Part shown: piece after piece, positions 8,905 through 17,091 of the stretch | Numbering within the stretch: position 1 is the first letter of the stretch | Layout of the letters: each line of letters opens with the position of its first letter | Assembly (NCBI GenBank): GCA_038131955.1 | Contig: JAYPQK010000002.1 | Span: forward strand, 558,001-622,000 | Direction: 5' to 3' | Source: SHAN690 sp038131955 | GTDB taxonomy: Bacteria > Bacteroidota > Bacteroidia > Flavobacteriales_G > Salibacteraceae | DNA length: 64,000 bases | The notes under the pieces: generated by a model | What the model saw: the letters and a program-made list of their open reading frames with translations, nothing else | Databases searched by the model: none | Told to the model about the DNA's origin: nothing | Translations under genes and position numbers: made by a program

Positions 8905-9105
8905 CCAACACCGATCACTGTTCACCGTTCACTTTCAAACTATTTGACTATTTGACTAGATCCCTTTCTTACCCCCTCCATCGACTCTCCCTCAACAATC
9001 TCAGGACAGGCTGCTCGCCCCTCGACTCCGCTCGGGGTGACACCCTCACATTCGTTCGGACAAGCAGCCAACACCGATCACCGTTCACCGTTCACTTTCA
9101 AACAG
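8905..9105 (+). repeat. Mosaic repeat with two copies of CCAACACCGATCAC(C/T)GTTCACC
   Basis: Copies at 8905-8940 and 9068-9105 share CCAACACCGATCAC, then GTTCACC and GTTCACT heptamers, then TTTCAAAC. Between them are TATTTGAC doublets and a GC-rich inverted repeat (9018-9037, CCCCTCGA..CTCGGGG). No gene is visible in this part of the gap. Related copies lie at about 16380-16400 and 28630-28740. Confidence 0.75.
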
Positions 9106-9109
9106 TGGT

Positions 9110-9117
9110 TACTTTTG
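9110..9117 (+). promoter_or_regulatory. -7 box for oligopeptidase B
   Basis: TACTTTTG matches TAnnTTTG, 29 bases before the ATG. It sits at the edge of the repeat block, so the repeats end just where the promoter begins. Confidence 0.5.
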
Positions 9118-9146
9118 CCCGCCAGATTCAAAACGAACGCTAGAAA

Positions 9147-11195
9147 ATGCCTCAACCTCCAATAGCCAAGAAGGTGCCCTTTGAGATCACTACGCACGGT
9201 GACACCAGGATCGATAACTATTACTGGATGCGCGACATGGAGCGAAAGGACCCTGAGATCCTCGCTCATCTGGAAGCGGAGAATGCCTACACCAAGGCTA
9301 AGCTCGCCCATACGGAAGAGTTCCAAAATGAACTTTTTGAAGAGCTCAAAGGGAGGATAAAGCAAGATGATTCGTCTGTCCCTGTGTTCTATGACGGCTA
9401 TTACTACTACACGCGGTTTGAAGAAGATATGGAGCATCCGTTTCACTGTCGAAAAAAGGGTAGCCTAGAGGCAGCTGAGGAGGTCATGCTCGACGTTCAT
9501 GAAATGGCCAAGGACTACAACTACTATCAAGTCGGTGGAACTGCCATCAGCACTAACAATCGAATACTCGCCTTTGCAGAAGATACCTTGAGTCGACGGA
9601 TCTACACCCTTCGCTTCAAGGACCTGGAAACTGGAGAATACATCGCCGACCAGATCGAAGGAACTACGGGTGGGTGCACTTGGGCAAATGACAACATGAC
9701 CGTTTTCTACACCAAGAAAGATCCGACGACGCTTCGATCTTACATGGTATTCAAGCATGTGCTAGGCACTTCCGCAGAACAGGATGAAGAGGTCTTTCAC
9801 GAAGAAGATGAAACCTTCAACGTCGGTGTGGGAAAGTTCAAGTCGAAGCGATGGATCTACATCCACAGCGGTGCTACCGTATCTGACGAATACCGAATCC
9901 TAGATGCGAACGATCCGGAGGGTGAATGGAAGGTCCTTCAACCACGCGAGCGCGATCTTGAATATGCGGTTTCCCATTTTGATGGACATTTCTACATCCT
10001 GACCAACAAGGACAAGGCGACCAATTTCAAATTGATGAAGACGCCGGAAACCGCTACCACAAAGGATAATTGGACCGAAGTCATTGCACACCGCCCGGAT
10101 GTATTGCTGGACGACTTCGATGTATTCGATCACCACCTGGTGTTAAGTGAAAAATCAAACGCAAAAAGTTCATTGAGGGTGATCAAGAGGGATGGCAGTG
10201 ACGACCACTACATCTCATTCAATGAAGAGGCCTATACGGTCTATTCGCATAGTAATCCTCAGTTCGAAACCACCACGCTGCGCTTCGGGTACACGAGCAT
10301 GACAACTCCCGGCTCTGTCTTCGCATACGACATGGACTCGAGGGAGCGTGATCTCCTGAAGGAGCAGGAGGTACAGGGTGGATTCAACAAGGAGGACTAT
10401 GTCGCCAAGCGACTCTGGGTCAAGGCTCGAGACGGCAAGAAAGTGCCGATGTCAATGGTCATGCACAAAGACACCAAGCCCAGTGCAGACACTCCCCTGC
10501 TCCTCTATGGGTATGGTAGTTACGGCATCACGGTAGAACCAACCTTCAGCCCTTCACGACTCAGCCTTTTGAATCGCGGATTCATTTTCTGCATCGCACA
10601 TATTCGGGGAAGTCAAATGCTGGGACGACAGTGGTACGAGGATGGGAAGATGCTGAGGAAGATGAACACCTTCAACGACTTCATCGACTGCGGGCAGTTC
10701 TTGGTGAACGAAGGCTATACGTCATCCGAACACCTCTATGCCATGGGCGGAAGTGCGGGCGGACTCCTCATGGGCGCTGTGATCAACATGGCACCAGACC
10801 TTTGGAACGGAGCCATCGCTGCCGTGCCGTTTGTGGACGTGGTGACCACCATGCTAGACGAGAGCATTCCGCTTACGACCGGTGAATTCGATGAATGGGG
10901 CAACACGAAGAACGAGGAATACTACCATTACATCAAGTCCTACTCGCCGTTAGACAACATCGAAGCGAAGAACTATCCGAATCTGCTAGTAACGACCGGA
11001 CTTCACGATAGTCAGGTACAATACTGGGAGCCGATGAAGTGGGTAGCCAAACTGCGTGAACTCAAGACCGACGACAATGTGCTTCTCTTCCATATCAACA
11101 TGGATTTCGGACACAGCGGTGCGAGCGGTCGTTTCGAAGCCTACAAGGAGATCGCCTTGGAATACGCCTTCCTGTTGGATCTAGAGTCGAAGTAA
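9147..11195 (+). CDS. ptrB: Oligopeptidase B, prolyl oligopeptidase family
   Basis: A 682-residue S9 serine peptidase with the usual N-terminal propeller and C-terminal alpha/beta hydrolase domain. It opens MPQPPIAKKVPFEITTHGD and DNYYWMRD, as expected for the family. The nucleophile serine is in AMGGSAGGLLMG (about residue 534), the aspartate is probably in TTGLHDSQV and the histidine is in DFGHSGASGR. FDEWGNTKNEEYY before the Asp is a typical oligopeptidase B stretch. It should cut short peptides after Arg or Lys. No signal peptide is seen, so it is probably cytoplasmic. The length is normal. Confidence 0.95.
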   Translation: MPQPPIAKKVPFEITTHGDTRIDNYYWMRDMERKDPEILAHLEAENAYTKAKLAHTEEFQNELFEELKGRIKQDDSSVPVFYDGYYYYTRFEEDMEHPFHCRKKGSLEAAEEVMLDVHEMAKDYNYYQVGGTAISTNNRILAFAEDTLSRRIYTLRFKDLETGEYIADQIEGTTGGCTWANDNMTVFYTKKDPTTLRSYMVFKHVLGTSAEQDEEVFHEEDETFNVGVGKFKSKRWIYIHSGATVSDEYRILDANDPEGEWKVLQPRERDLEYAVSHFDGHFYILTNKDKATNFKLMKTPETATTKDNWTEVIAHRPDVLLDDFDVFDHHLVLSEKSNAKSSLRVIKRDGSDDHYISFNEEAYTVYSHSNPQFETTTLRFGYTSMTTPGSVFAYDMDSRERDLLKEQEVQGGFNKEDYVAKRLWVKARDGKKVPMSMVMHKDTKPSADTPLLLYGYGSYGITVEPTFSPSRLSLLNRGFIFCIAHIRGSQMLGRQWYEDGKMLRKMNTFNDFIDCGQFLVNEGYTSSEHLYAMGGSAGGLLMGAVINMAPDLWNGAIAAVPFVDVVTTMLDESIPLTTGEFDEWGNTKNEEYYHYIKSYSPLDNIEAKNYPNLLVTTGLHDSQVQYWEPMKWVAKLRELKTDDNVLLFHINMDFGHSGASGRFEAYKEIALEYAFLLDLESK

Positions 11196-11198
11196 GGA

Positions 11199-11705
11199 TC
11201 AGTAGATCTCCGGGTAATCTTCCCTAGCTTGGATAAGCGAGAGAACCTTTTCTAAGTCCTTGATGTAATTGTCACGGTACTTAGGATCCGCATTGAGCGC
11301 GGTTATTCGGAAGGTATAACCGCCGGCCACAGCCGTGGAGTCAAATACCTGCTCGCAAGGTCGTGAGGTAGGAGTTTCTATCACATCAGAGTAGACCGAA
11401 ACGACGAATGCATAGTGCGGTTCAATCACGGTCTCGCCCCAGAGCAGGATATCCTTTTGGTCACGCACCAGTTTGCCAAAACAACCCTTGGTCTGCTAGA
11501 TCTTTTTTTCCGCTTTCTTAGGTGAGGTCTCAAAGGCCACGTCACCGGGAAATTGGAGATAGACCTGAAGGGAATCATTGTAGACCTTCTTATACACCCG
11601 ACTATCGAACTTGGATACTGCAAAATGCTCGTGCAAATGGCTCGCGCAGGAAGACAGCATTAGAACGAGTGATGCCCAAAGGAAGTGAGAACTGATTCGC
11701 TTCAT
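11199..11705 (-). pseudogene. Small lipoprotein interrupted by one in-frame TAG
   Basis: The ATG at 11705 starts a lipoprotein signal (MKRISSHFLWASLVLMLSSCAS). The frame stops at TAG 11498-11496 after SPKKAEKKI, then continues in the same frame with QTKGCFGKLVRDQKDILLWG to a TGA at 11199. The downstream part reads like normal coding sequence (WGETVIEPHYAFVVSVYSD, YRDNYIKDLEKVLSLI). Joined, the product would have 168 positions. One base change (for example CAG or AAG to TAG) explains the break. The downstream piece could only restart at an internal GTG. The family is not recognised; function is unknown. A sequence error or readthrough is an alternative to decay. Confidence 0.75.
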
Positions 11706-11706
11706 G

Positions 11707-12264
11707 TCACTCATCTATTGGTCTGACGCAACGAACGGGAAACATGCGCTGGGCGTTGACCACGTTATGATTATGAAGCTCTTGTTCGTCGCCGAAGGTG
11801 TGCCAGTGGGTGATGTATCCATCCACCAGTTCCGATTCGATCCAAAAAGTATTTTGATCACCATCGCGTGTGTGATTGCCATTATCCACTCTACCACACA
11901 AAGTAATCTCGAGCGTATCAGAGAGAGCAATCTTGTCTTTCTTATCCAACTTGACCAAGACCTTTACTTCCTTTTCATTGGGAAGTCTCCATCCTGACGG
12001 ACAAACCTCAAAGGAAGCGGTGACATCGTAAAACACTCCACATGGAGCCGACCCTTCACTCGGAATACGCATGGAACGCTCGGTCTCAAAACGCAAATTC
12101 TCCTTGAACCAAAGCAGTTCGCCGATCTGAACCAGTGCATATTGATGTCCATCACGATCGTCTAGAAATGTCTCGGGGACCTGAGCTCTTAGAGTATTTG
12201 AATTCCCTGTGATTGAAACAAGGACAACAACAGCATAAAATAGACACCTCAAATCTGCATACAT
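11707..12264 (-). CDS. Exported FISUMP-domain protein
   Basis: A 185-residue protein with an N-terminal hydrophobic export signal ending near NTLRAQ, followed by a single FISUMP (Fib_succ_major) domain: FLDDRDGHQYALVQIGELLW, then FKENLRF, SFEVCPSGWRLPNEKEV and the closing MFPVRCVRP. This domain is common in Bacteroidota and Fibrobacteres surface proteins, often as a lipoprotein. The fold may bind or modify surface polymers, but the function is not established. It lies 2 bases upstream of the interrupted lipoprotein and 10 bases downstream of the next one, so three small exported proteins form a likely operon. Confidence 0.8.
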   Translation of the reverse strand: MYADLRCLFYAVVVLVSITGNSNTLRAQVPETFLDDRDGHQYALVQIGELLWFKENLRFETERSMRIPSEGSAPCGVFYDVTASFEVCPSGWRLPNEKEVKVLVKLDKKDKIALSDTLEITLCGRVDNGNHTRDGDQNTFWIESELVDGYITHWHTFGDEQELHNHNVVNAQRMFPVRCVRPIDE

Positions 12265-12273
12265 AGGGTAGGC

Positions 12274-12774
12274 TTACATCAGTTTTCGGAAGGTAAATAA
12301 ATTCACCATCGCCTCTGCCGCTCGCTTCTTCGGCGTTGCCAATCGTCCTCCTTTAATCGTCACCTCGCCCATCCACAGCTCTTCGTAGTTGCTGAGATCA
12401 ATGGCCGTAACCTGGTAGACAATGGAACCCACCCTTTTCCCATACTTGGTCAACTTGTAGGGCATGATGAAGAACATCACCTCTCCGTTGTGCTTCTCCG
12501 CTAGATCAGTGACTACGGCCTGTACGGAAGTGGGGATCTCAGTTTCAATCTCCTTTTTCACATTGGCGAACGTCACCTCCTGTCCTTCTTCAAACGAACG
12601 CCGCATCCGGTCTTGCATCTTCGCGTTAAAGTCCTCGGTCTTGTCATCATGAAAGAAGATCATCAATGGACGCTCGTATCGCTCTTCGACCGATGTTCCC
12701 GCGATCGCTTTAATGTCGACCGAGCAACTCGATAGCAACGCGACCAACGGCAAGAAAAGAAGGTATCTCATCAT
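12274..12774 (-). CDS. Hypothetical lipoprotein
   Basis: A 166-residue protein with a lipobox (LPLVALLSSCSVD), so it should be lipid-anchored in the periplasm or outer membrane. The body has EMFFIMPYKLTKYG-like and VYQVTAIDLSNYEELWMGEV segments, an alternating beta pattern resembling small lipoproteins of the curli/DUF4136-type fold, but I cannot assign a family. Two adjacent ATGs (12774 and 12771) are equally possible starts. It heads a short minus-strand run with the FISUMP protein and the interrupted lipoprotein. Upstream lies the largest tandem repeat block of the window. Confidence 0.7.
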   Translation of the reverse strand: MMRYLLFLPLVALLSSCSVDIKAIAGTSVEERYERPLMIFFHDDKTEDFNAKMQDRMRRSFEEGQEVTFANVKKEIETEIPTSVQAVVTDLAEKHNGEVMFFIMPYKLTKYGKRVGSIVYQVTAIDLSNYEELWMGEVTIKGGRLATPKKRAAEAMVNLFTFRKLM

Positions 12775-12852
12775 GCAGACAATGGTAGTAAATGATCGGT
12801 GATCAATGACTAATGAATAGTGAATATTGAATAAGTGGACGCTAGCCTATGC

Positions 12853-12999
12853 GGTATTCGTTATTCGGTATTCGGTATTCGGTATTCGTTATTCGGTATT
12901 CGGTATTCGGTATTCGGTATTCGGTATTCGGTATTCGGTATTCGGTATTCGGTATTCGGTATTCATTATACGCTATTCATTATGCGCTATTTATTATCA
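12853..12999 (+). repeat. Heptanucleotide tandem array, 16 GGTATTC units plus 5 degenerate units
   Basis: Sixteen consecutive 7-base units (GGTATTC with two GTTATTC variants) run from 12853 to 12964. They continue in phase as ATTATAC, GCTATTC, ATTATGC, GCTATTT and ATTATCA to 12999. Because 7 is not a multiple of 3, all three plus-strand frames read as repeating RYSVFGI peptides and stay open. Those open frames are a by-product, not genes. The array fills the gap between the promoter region of the lipoprotein operon and the 3' end of a small membrane-protein gene. Confidence 0.92.
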
Positions 13000-13002
13000 A
13001 TC

Positions 13003-13299
13003 TCAGCTTCCGGCAAACGGTGTCCCGAATACACCGACGGCGAGTTCGGCCCAAACGAGGAGGAACATCAGCAAAGCCACGGCGATCATGATCCAGCGGA
13101 CCTTGGCTTTCTTGACCGTTGTCGTTATGAAGGCCACGAGGCTTCCGATTCCGAGTAGGAGAGCACCACCTACCATGAAGTCGAAGGTGGACCAATTGAC
13201 CTCGTCGCTTACTTGCATTCCGATCAGGGGCAGTAAGAGTAAGGTCAATGGAATAAAAGCGATCAGGAGAGCACGAGAGGTGGTTGTCATAGTGGACAT
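13003..13299 (-). CDS. Small membrane protein, three predicted helices
   Basis: A 98-residue protein with hydrophobic segments at about residues 10-28, 42-62 and 68-90, a short basic loop (TTTVKKAKVRW) and no enzyme motif. Proteins of this size and layout are common in Bacteroidota and are annotated as hypothetical. Start choice between the ATG at 13299 and the one three codons in is open. Its 3' end lies directly against the heptamer array. Function unknown. Confidence 0.65.
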   Translation of the reverse strand: MSTMTTTSRALLIAFIPLTLLLLPLIGMQVSDEVNWSTFDFMVGGALLLGIGSLVAFITTTVKKAKVRWIMIAVALLMFLLVWAELAVGVFGTPFAGS

Positions 13300-13373
13300 G
13301 ATGAATGGGTTTCCCTAACGAACGTACAACATTCTACCCCCATGATGATCAGCCTGTTATCAATTGTGAAAAC

Positions 13374-13402
13374 AAAAAAAGGGCGTGCCAGTGACACACC
13401 CT
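13374..13402 (-). terminator. Intrinsic terminator after the M3 peptidase gene
   Basis: The minus strand reads AGGGTGTG, loop, CACGCCCT followed by seven T residues, 22 bases beyond the stop of the M3 peptidase gene. Confidence 0.75.
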
Positions 13403-13423
13403 CCTTACGTTCAGTATTTCCCA

Positions 13424-15574
13424 TTATCCCTTTGAAGGAACCGGAAAGCCACGATCGCGCATCAGGGCATCGATCTTTGCATCCCGACCACGGAACAAGC
13501 GATAGGCCTCGGCAGGATCGATCGCGTTGCGTGGAGCAAAGAGGTACTTGACCGCCTTATCGGCCAGCTCCTTGTCGTAGAATCCATTGGGTGCTTCTGC
13601 GAAGGCTTCAGATGCATCAGAGGTGAGTACATCCGCCCACATATAGCCGTAGTAGGCTGTAGCGTAGCCTTCACCCGAAAATACGTGCCCGAAATGCGGC
13701 GTGCGGTGACGCATCGGCAGCTCGCTCGGCATGTTCAACTCTTCCAAGGTGTTGCGCTCAAACGCATCGATATCAATGCTCTCCGGATCTGCTAAGTGGA
13801 GCTTCATATCCATGATCGCAGAAGCGAGATACTCCGTGGTGGAAAAGCCTTGATTGAACGTTGCCGCCTTCTTGATCTTCGCCACGAGCTCAGCAGGCAT
13901 GGGCTCGCCCGTCTCCTGATGAACCAAGAAATTCTCAATCACCCGATCGGTAGCCAACCATCGTTCAAGCAGTTGGGATTGAAACTCAGTATAATCGCGA
14001 ACACCGCTGTTGAGCGTCGGATATTTCACATTGGAAGCGAAGAAGTGCAAGGCGTGACCGAACTCATGGAAGAAGGTAGTTGCATCATCCCAAGAGACCA
14101 ATAAAGCCTCGCCTGGCGCAGGTTCGATGAAGTTGGAGTTGTTCGATGCCAACACATTCTTCTTACCGTCAAAGGTGGTATAACTTCGATAGGTGGTTGC
14201 CCAGGCACCGGAACGCTTGCCCGGACGAGCGTATGGATCCAGGTACCACAATCCCACATTTTCGCCGGTATTCTTGTGGGTGACCTCCCAGACCTTAACA
14301 TCAGGATGAAAAACCGGTACCGTGCCTTCCTCGACCGGAGTGAATTCGAAGTCGAACAATTCACCCGCTACATAATGCATCGCCTCGGTCAACTTATCGA
14401 GCTGTAGGTATTGCTTGACCTCATCTGAATTCAAGTCGTACTTGGCCTTGCGCACCTTTTCTGCATAGTAGCGATAATCCCAAGGTTCGATCGTGATGTC
14501 GGCACCTTCCTCATCCGCCAATGCTTGCATATCGGCCACCTCTTCTGCCACTCGAGCAATGGCGGCGGGCCAAACGGCCTCCATCAGCCCCATAGCATTC
14601 TCAGGGTTCTTGGCCATTCTATTCTGAAGTCGCCACTCGGCGTAGTTGTCATATCCCATCAACCCTACTCTCTCCTTTCGAAGTCGAAGGATCTTGGCAA
14701 TGATCTCGTTGTTGTCGTATTCATCGCCGTTATCTCCTCTTGAATAGTAGTTCGTCCACACCTGCTTTCTCAACTCTCTTTCGGTTGAGTAGGTGAGGAA
14801 TGGATCCATCGAAGATCGCGTGTTGGTAATGGCATACATACCTTCCTTCCCATTGGCTGAAGCGATCTCAGCCGCAGACTTGATGAAATCTTCCGACAAG
14901 CCTCCAAGCTGGTCTTCCGTCAGATAGGTGATATACCCCTCTTCGTCATGGAGTACATTGTTCGAGAAGTCGTTGTACAGACTAGAAAGTTCCTTACTGA
15001 TCTCGGCATAGCGTGCCTTCTTCTCGGCATTCAGCTCGGCACCGTTCATTTCGAATCGCTTGTAGATCAAGTTGACCACCCTTTGTTGATCAGCCTCAAG
15101 CGGCTCCTGTTGTGACTGTTCGTACACGGCTTTGATACGTGCAAACAGCTTCTCGTTCTGGGTGATCTTTGTGGAGTACTCGGATATCTTCGGAGCCAAT
15201 TCAGACTGCACATCACGAAATTCCGGGGTCGACATGTTCGCGCTGTAGATACCGTAGTAGGTAAAGGCGCGATCGAGTGCCGCACCGGCGCGCTCCATTT
15301 CTTCGATGGTGTTCTCGAAGGTCGGAGCATCCTCGGTGTTAGCGATTGCGTCGATCTCTGCGAGGTGCATTTCCATTCCTTGCTCGATCGCACTTTGAAC
15401 GTCAGCGACATTCATTTCATCAAACGCAGGAACTCCTCCGTAAGGTCCTGTCCATTCAGCGAGCAAAGGATTGGTTGTCTCGGGCATATCGTCTTTAGCT
15501 TCTTGGGACTGTTCGCTGCATGCACCAAAGGCTATGGCACCTGCCAGCATAAGGGGTAAGTGAAATCGTTTCAT
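13424..15574 (-). CDS. dcp: M3 family metallopeptidase, peptidyl-dipeptidase Dcp type, lipoprotein
   Basis: Started at the ATG at 15574, where the lipoprotein signal begins (MKRFHLPLMLAGAIAFGACS); the cysteine would be lipid-modified, placing the enzyme in the periplasm. The mature part is about 690 residues, normal for the family. The zinc site is TTFFHEFGHALHFFAS (HEFGH), with the third ligand Glu in the following helix region (YTEFQSQLLERW). The C-terminal HFGHVFSGEGYATAYYGYMW is the conserved substrate-binding stretch of Dcp/oligopeptidase A. It should release dipeptides from the C-terminus of peptides. It is monocistronic with a clear terminator. Confidence 0.93.
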   Translation of the reverse strand: MKRFHLPLMLAGAIAFGACSEQSQEAKDDMPETTNPLLAEWTGPYGGVPAFDEMNVADVQSAIEQGMEMHLAEIDAIANTEDAPTFENTIEEMERAGAALDRAFTYYGIYSANMSTPEFRDVQSELAPKISEYSTKITQNEKLFARIKAVYEQSQQEPLEADQQRVVNLIYKRFEMNGAELNAEKKARYAEISKELSSLYNDFSNNVLHDEEGYITYLTEDQLGGLSEDFIKSAAEIASANGKEGMYAITNTRSSMDPFLTYSTERELRKQVWTNYYSRGDNGDEYDNNEIIAKILRLRKERVGLMGYDNYAEWRLQNRMAKNPENAMGLMEAVWPAAIARVAEEVADMQALADEEGADITIEPWDYRYYAEKVRKAKYDLNSDEVKQYLQLDKLTEAMHYVAGELFDFEFTPVEEGTVPVFHPDVKVWEVTHKNTGENVGLWYLDPYARPGKRSGAWATTYRSYTTFDGKKNVLASNNSNFIEPAPGEALLVSWDDATTFFHEFGHALHFFASNVKYPTLNSGVRDYTEFQSQLLERWLATDRVIENFLVHQETGEPMPAELVAKIKKAATFNQGFSTTEYLASAIMDMKLHLADPESIDIDAFERNTLEELNMPSELPMRHRTPHFGHVFSGEGYATAYYGYMWADVLTSDASEAFAEAPNGFYDKELADKAVKYLFAPRNAIDPAEAYRLFRGRDAKIDALMRDRGFPVPSKG

Positions 15575-15632
15575 GGCCGTGAAAATAAAGCTTCCCAAGG
15601 CTTTTCGGAAGCGTTGTGATCAGAGAAGTCTG

Positions 15633-16268
15633 TCAGCGATCCTGCATACCCTTCCCCATGAGGATGGCCGGCGCCCATTTCTCGATCCGGTTCAGCCGAG
15701 TAACGGACTGTTTGGCTTGGGCGAAATGAAGAATGTAACCACGCTGCCGCCCCGGAGTCAAGGATTCGAACGCCTCCTTGAACGCTGCATCAGTCTTCAT
15801 TCGGTCGATCAACTCATCGGGCATCTCAGGCGTCTTGCTGGCCTGTCCAAAATCGACCTTCGCGCCAGCTCTTTCTAACTCGATGGCCTCAAAGATCAAG
15901 GCTTTCAATTCGTCACGATCACGTTCTAGCTGTTCCACCTCGGTACAACGATACTGACGTGCTGCATGCGAATGATCACCGGGCGCAACCAGGATCTTTT
16001 TTTCATCCGAAAGCAAACTACCCTTGAAAAAGGAAAGGGAAGCGTAATGCTTGAAGGCTGACACGATCAGGACGTTCTTACCCTGTATCGTATAGCAAGG
16101 CTGACTCCATTTGACTTCTTCCGTCAGGCCACATTCCAATACCAACGCACGCATGGCTTCCAATTCGTTTGGCCATGAATGCACCTTGCATTCCGGCGTT
16201 CCGCCGTATTTGCAGCGGCCGCAACCCTCAAGGAGGTAGTCTTGGACGGTAGTGGGTTTGGGTGGCAT
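15633..16268 (-). CDS. YdeI/OmpD-associated family protein with DUF1801 domain
   Basis: A 211-residue soluble protein. The N-terminus carries a cysteine cluster (EGCGRCKYGGTPECKVHSW). Then a DUF1801-like domain (EEVKWSQPCYTIQGKNVLIV, HYASLSFFKGSLL) covers about residues 30-110. The C-terminal third is the YdeI-type helical tail (KTPEMPDELIDRMKTDAAFK, FESLTPGRQRGYILHFAQAK, RLNRIEKWAP). The biochemical role of the family is not established; it is sometimes linked to stress responses. It lies in its own transcription unit next to a repeat-filled gap. Confidence 0.85.
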   Translation of the reverse strand: MPPKPTTVQDYLLEGCGRCKYGGTPECKVHSWPNELEAMRALVLECGLTEEVKWSQPCYTIQGKNVLIVSAFKHYASLSFFKGSLLSDEKKILVAPGDHSHAARQYRCTEVEQLERDRDELKALIFEAIELERAGAKVDFGQASKTPEMPDELIDRMKTDAAFKEAFESLTPGRQRGYILHFAQAKQSVTRLNRIEKWAPAILMGKGMQDR

Positions 16269-16322
16269 TTTTAGTGCATGAAGATTAGTGCAAATTAATT
16301 AGATAATTAGATCATTCGTCTT

Positions 16323-16375
16323 GGTTGAGGTTGAGGTTGAGGTTGAGGTTGAGGTTGAAGTTGAAGTTGAGGTTG
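16323..16375 (+). repeat. Hexanucleotide tandem repeat (GGTTGA)
   Basis: About nine 6-base units, GGTTGA with two AGTTGA variants, fill most of the 163-base gap between two minus-strand genes. They are flanked by GAAGATTAGTGCAA (near 16277) on one side and CCAACACCGTTCACTGTTCACT (near 16380) on the other, both shared with the gap at 8.8-9.1 kb. Confidence 0.85.
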
Positions 16376-16431
16376 CAGCCAACACCGTTCACTGTTCACT
16401 AAAAAACTATATGGCAATCTTAGGTCCGTAC

Positions 16432-17091
16432 TCACCGGATCCGCTGTATCCACAACAATCCTGAATCGACGCCAAACTGGGTCTCGATGTGGTAGTAGCG
16501 TCGTTCGATCAGGCCTTCGTACTTAGCGTAGCGCTCTTCTGAGAACCGCTTGACGATGAAGTTGTCCGTATCGTTCTGCACGATGACGTGTAGGGTACTG
16601 TCAAACAAGCGACCATTGATCTCGTATGTGGCATGCGTTCGTTCGTAGCTTCGCTCGGCTTCCGGTAGGCTGTTGAAGGCATTGGCATCCCAGTCTTGCT
16701 CTCGGATCGGAGGATAGACCAGCACCACCTCGCGGAGGTTGTCCTCTACCCGCTCAGTGCGAACCCCATCCGTGACCACGTAGAACGAGAGGTCAAAATC
16801 GAAGCCTCCCGTATCCGAACGCTGGATCGAGCGCTCAAAGCGATACGCGATGCGTCCTTCGAGGTCGTGAAAGGTGTCGACGCACACCTCGCGCAATTGA
16901 AAACGATAGGTGTCGACGCTGTTGGTGAAGTCGTCGTAGACGATGGAGTCGACGTCGTACAGGCGCTATGAACCGATCTGAAGAGGGTAATACTCATAGC
17001 CCATCTCCACCTTCGGGGTGTCATTCTTTCGGCACGAGGCGACCATTCCGAGAAGGAGCAACATGGACAGGTATATCCACCTGCTACTCAC
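16432..17091 (-). pseudogene. Lipoprotein interrupted by one in-frame TAG
   Basis: A GTG at 17091, overlapping the mnmA stop, or an ATG at 17064, opens a lipoprotein signal (YLSMLLLLGMVASCRKND). The frame reads EMGYEYYPLQIGS, then TAG at 16968-16966, then RLYDVDSIVYDDFTNSVDTY and on to the TGA at 16432. In similar Bacteroidota lipoproteins this position usually holds Trp or Tyr (a 'PLxIGxYW' stretch), so TGG or TAC/TAT to TAG is a simple explanation. The downstream 170 residues look normal (FVVDTF-like and RRYYHIETQFGVDSGLLWIQ segments). An ATG or GTG restart near 16896 would give a 154-residue piece without a signal. Function unknown. Confidence 0.75.

Noticed and set aside
12853..12999. CRISPR array
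   Set aside because: Units are 7 bases without spacers; no cas genes are present.
12827..13318. Three long plus-strand open frames encoding repeated RYSVFGI peptides
   Set aside because: They exist only because the 7-base array lacks stops in any frame. Beyond the array the frames run antisense to the small membrane protein gene.
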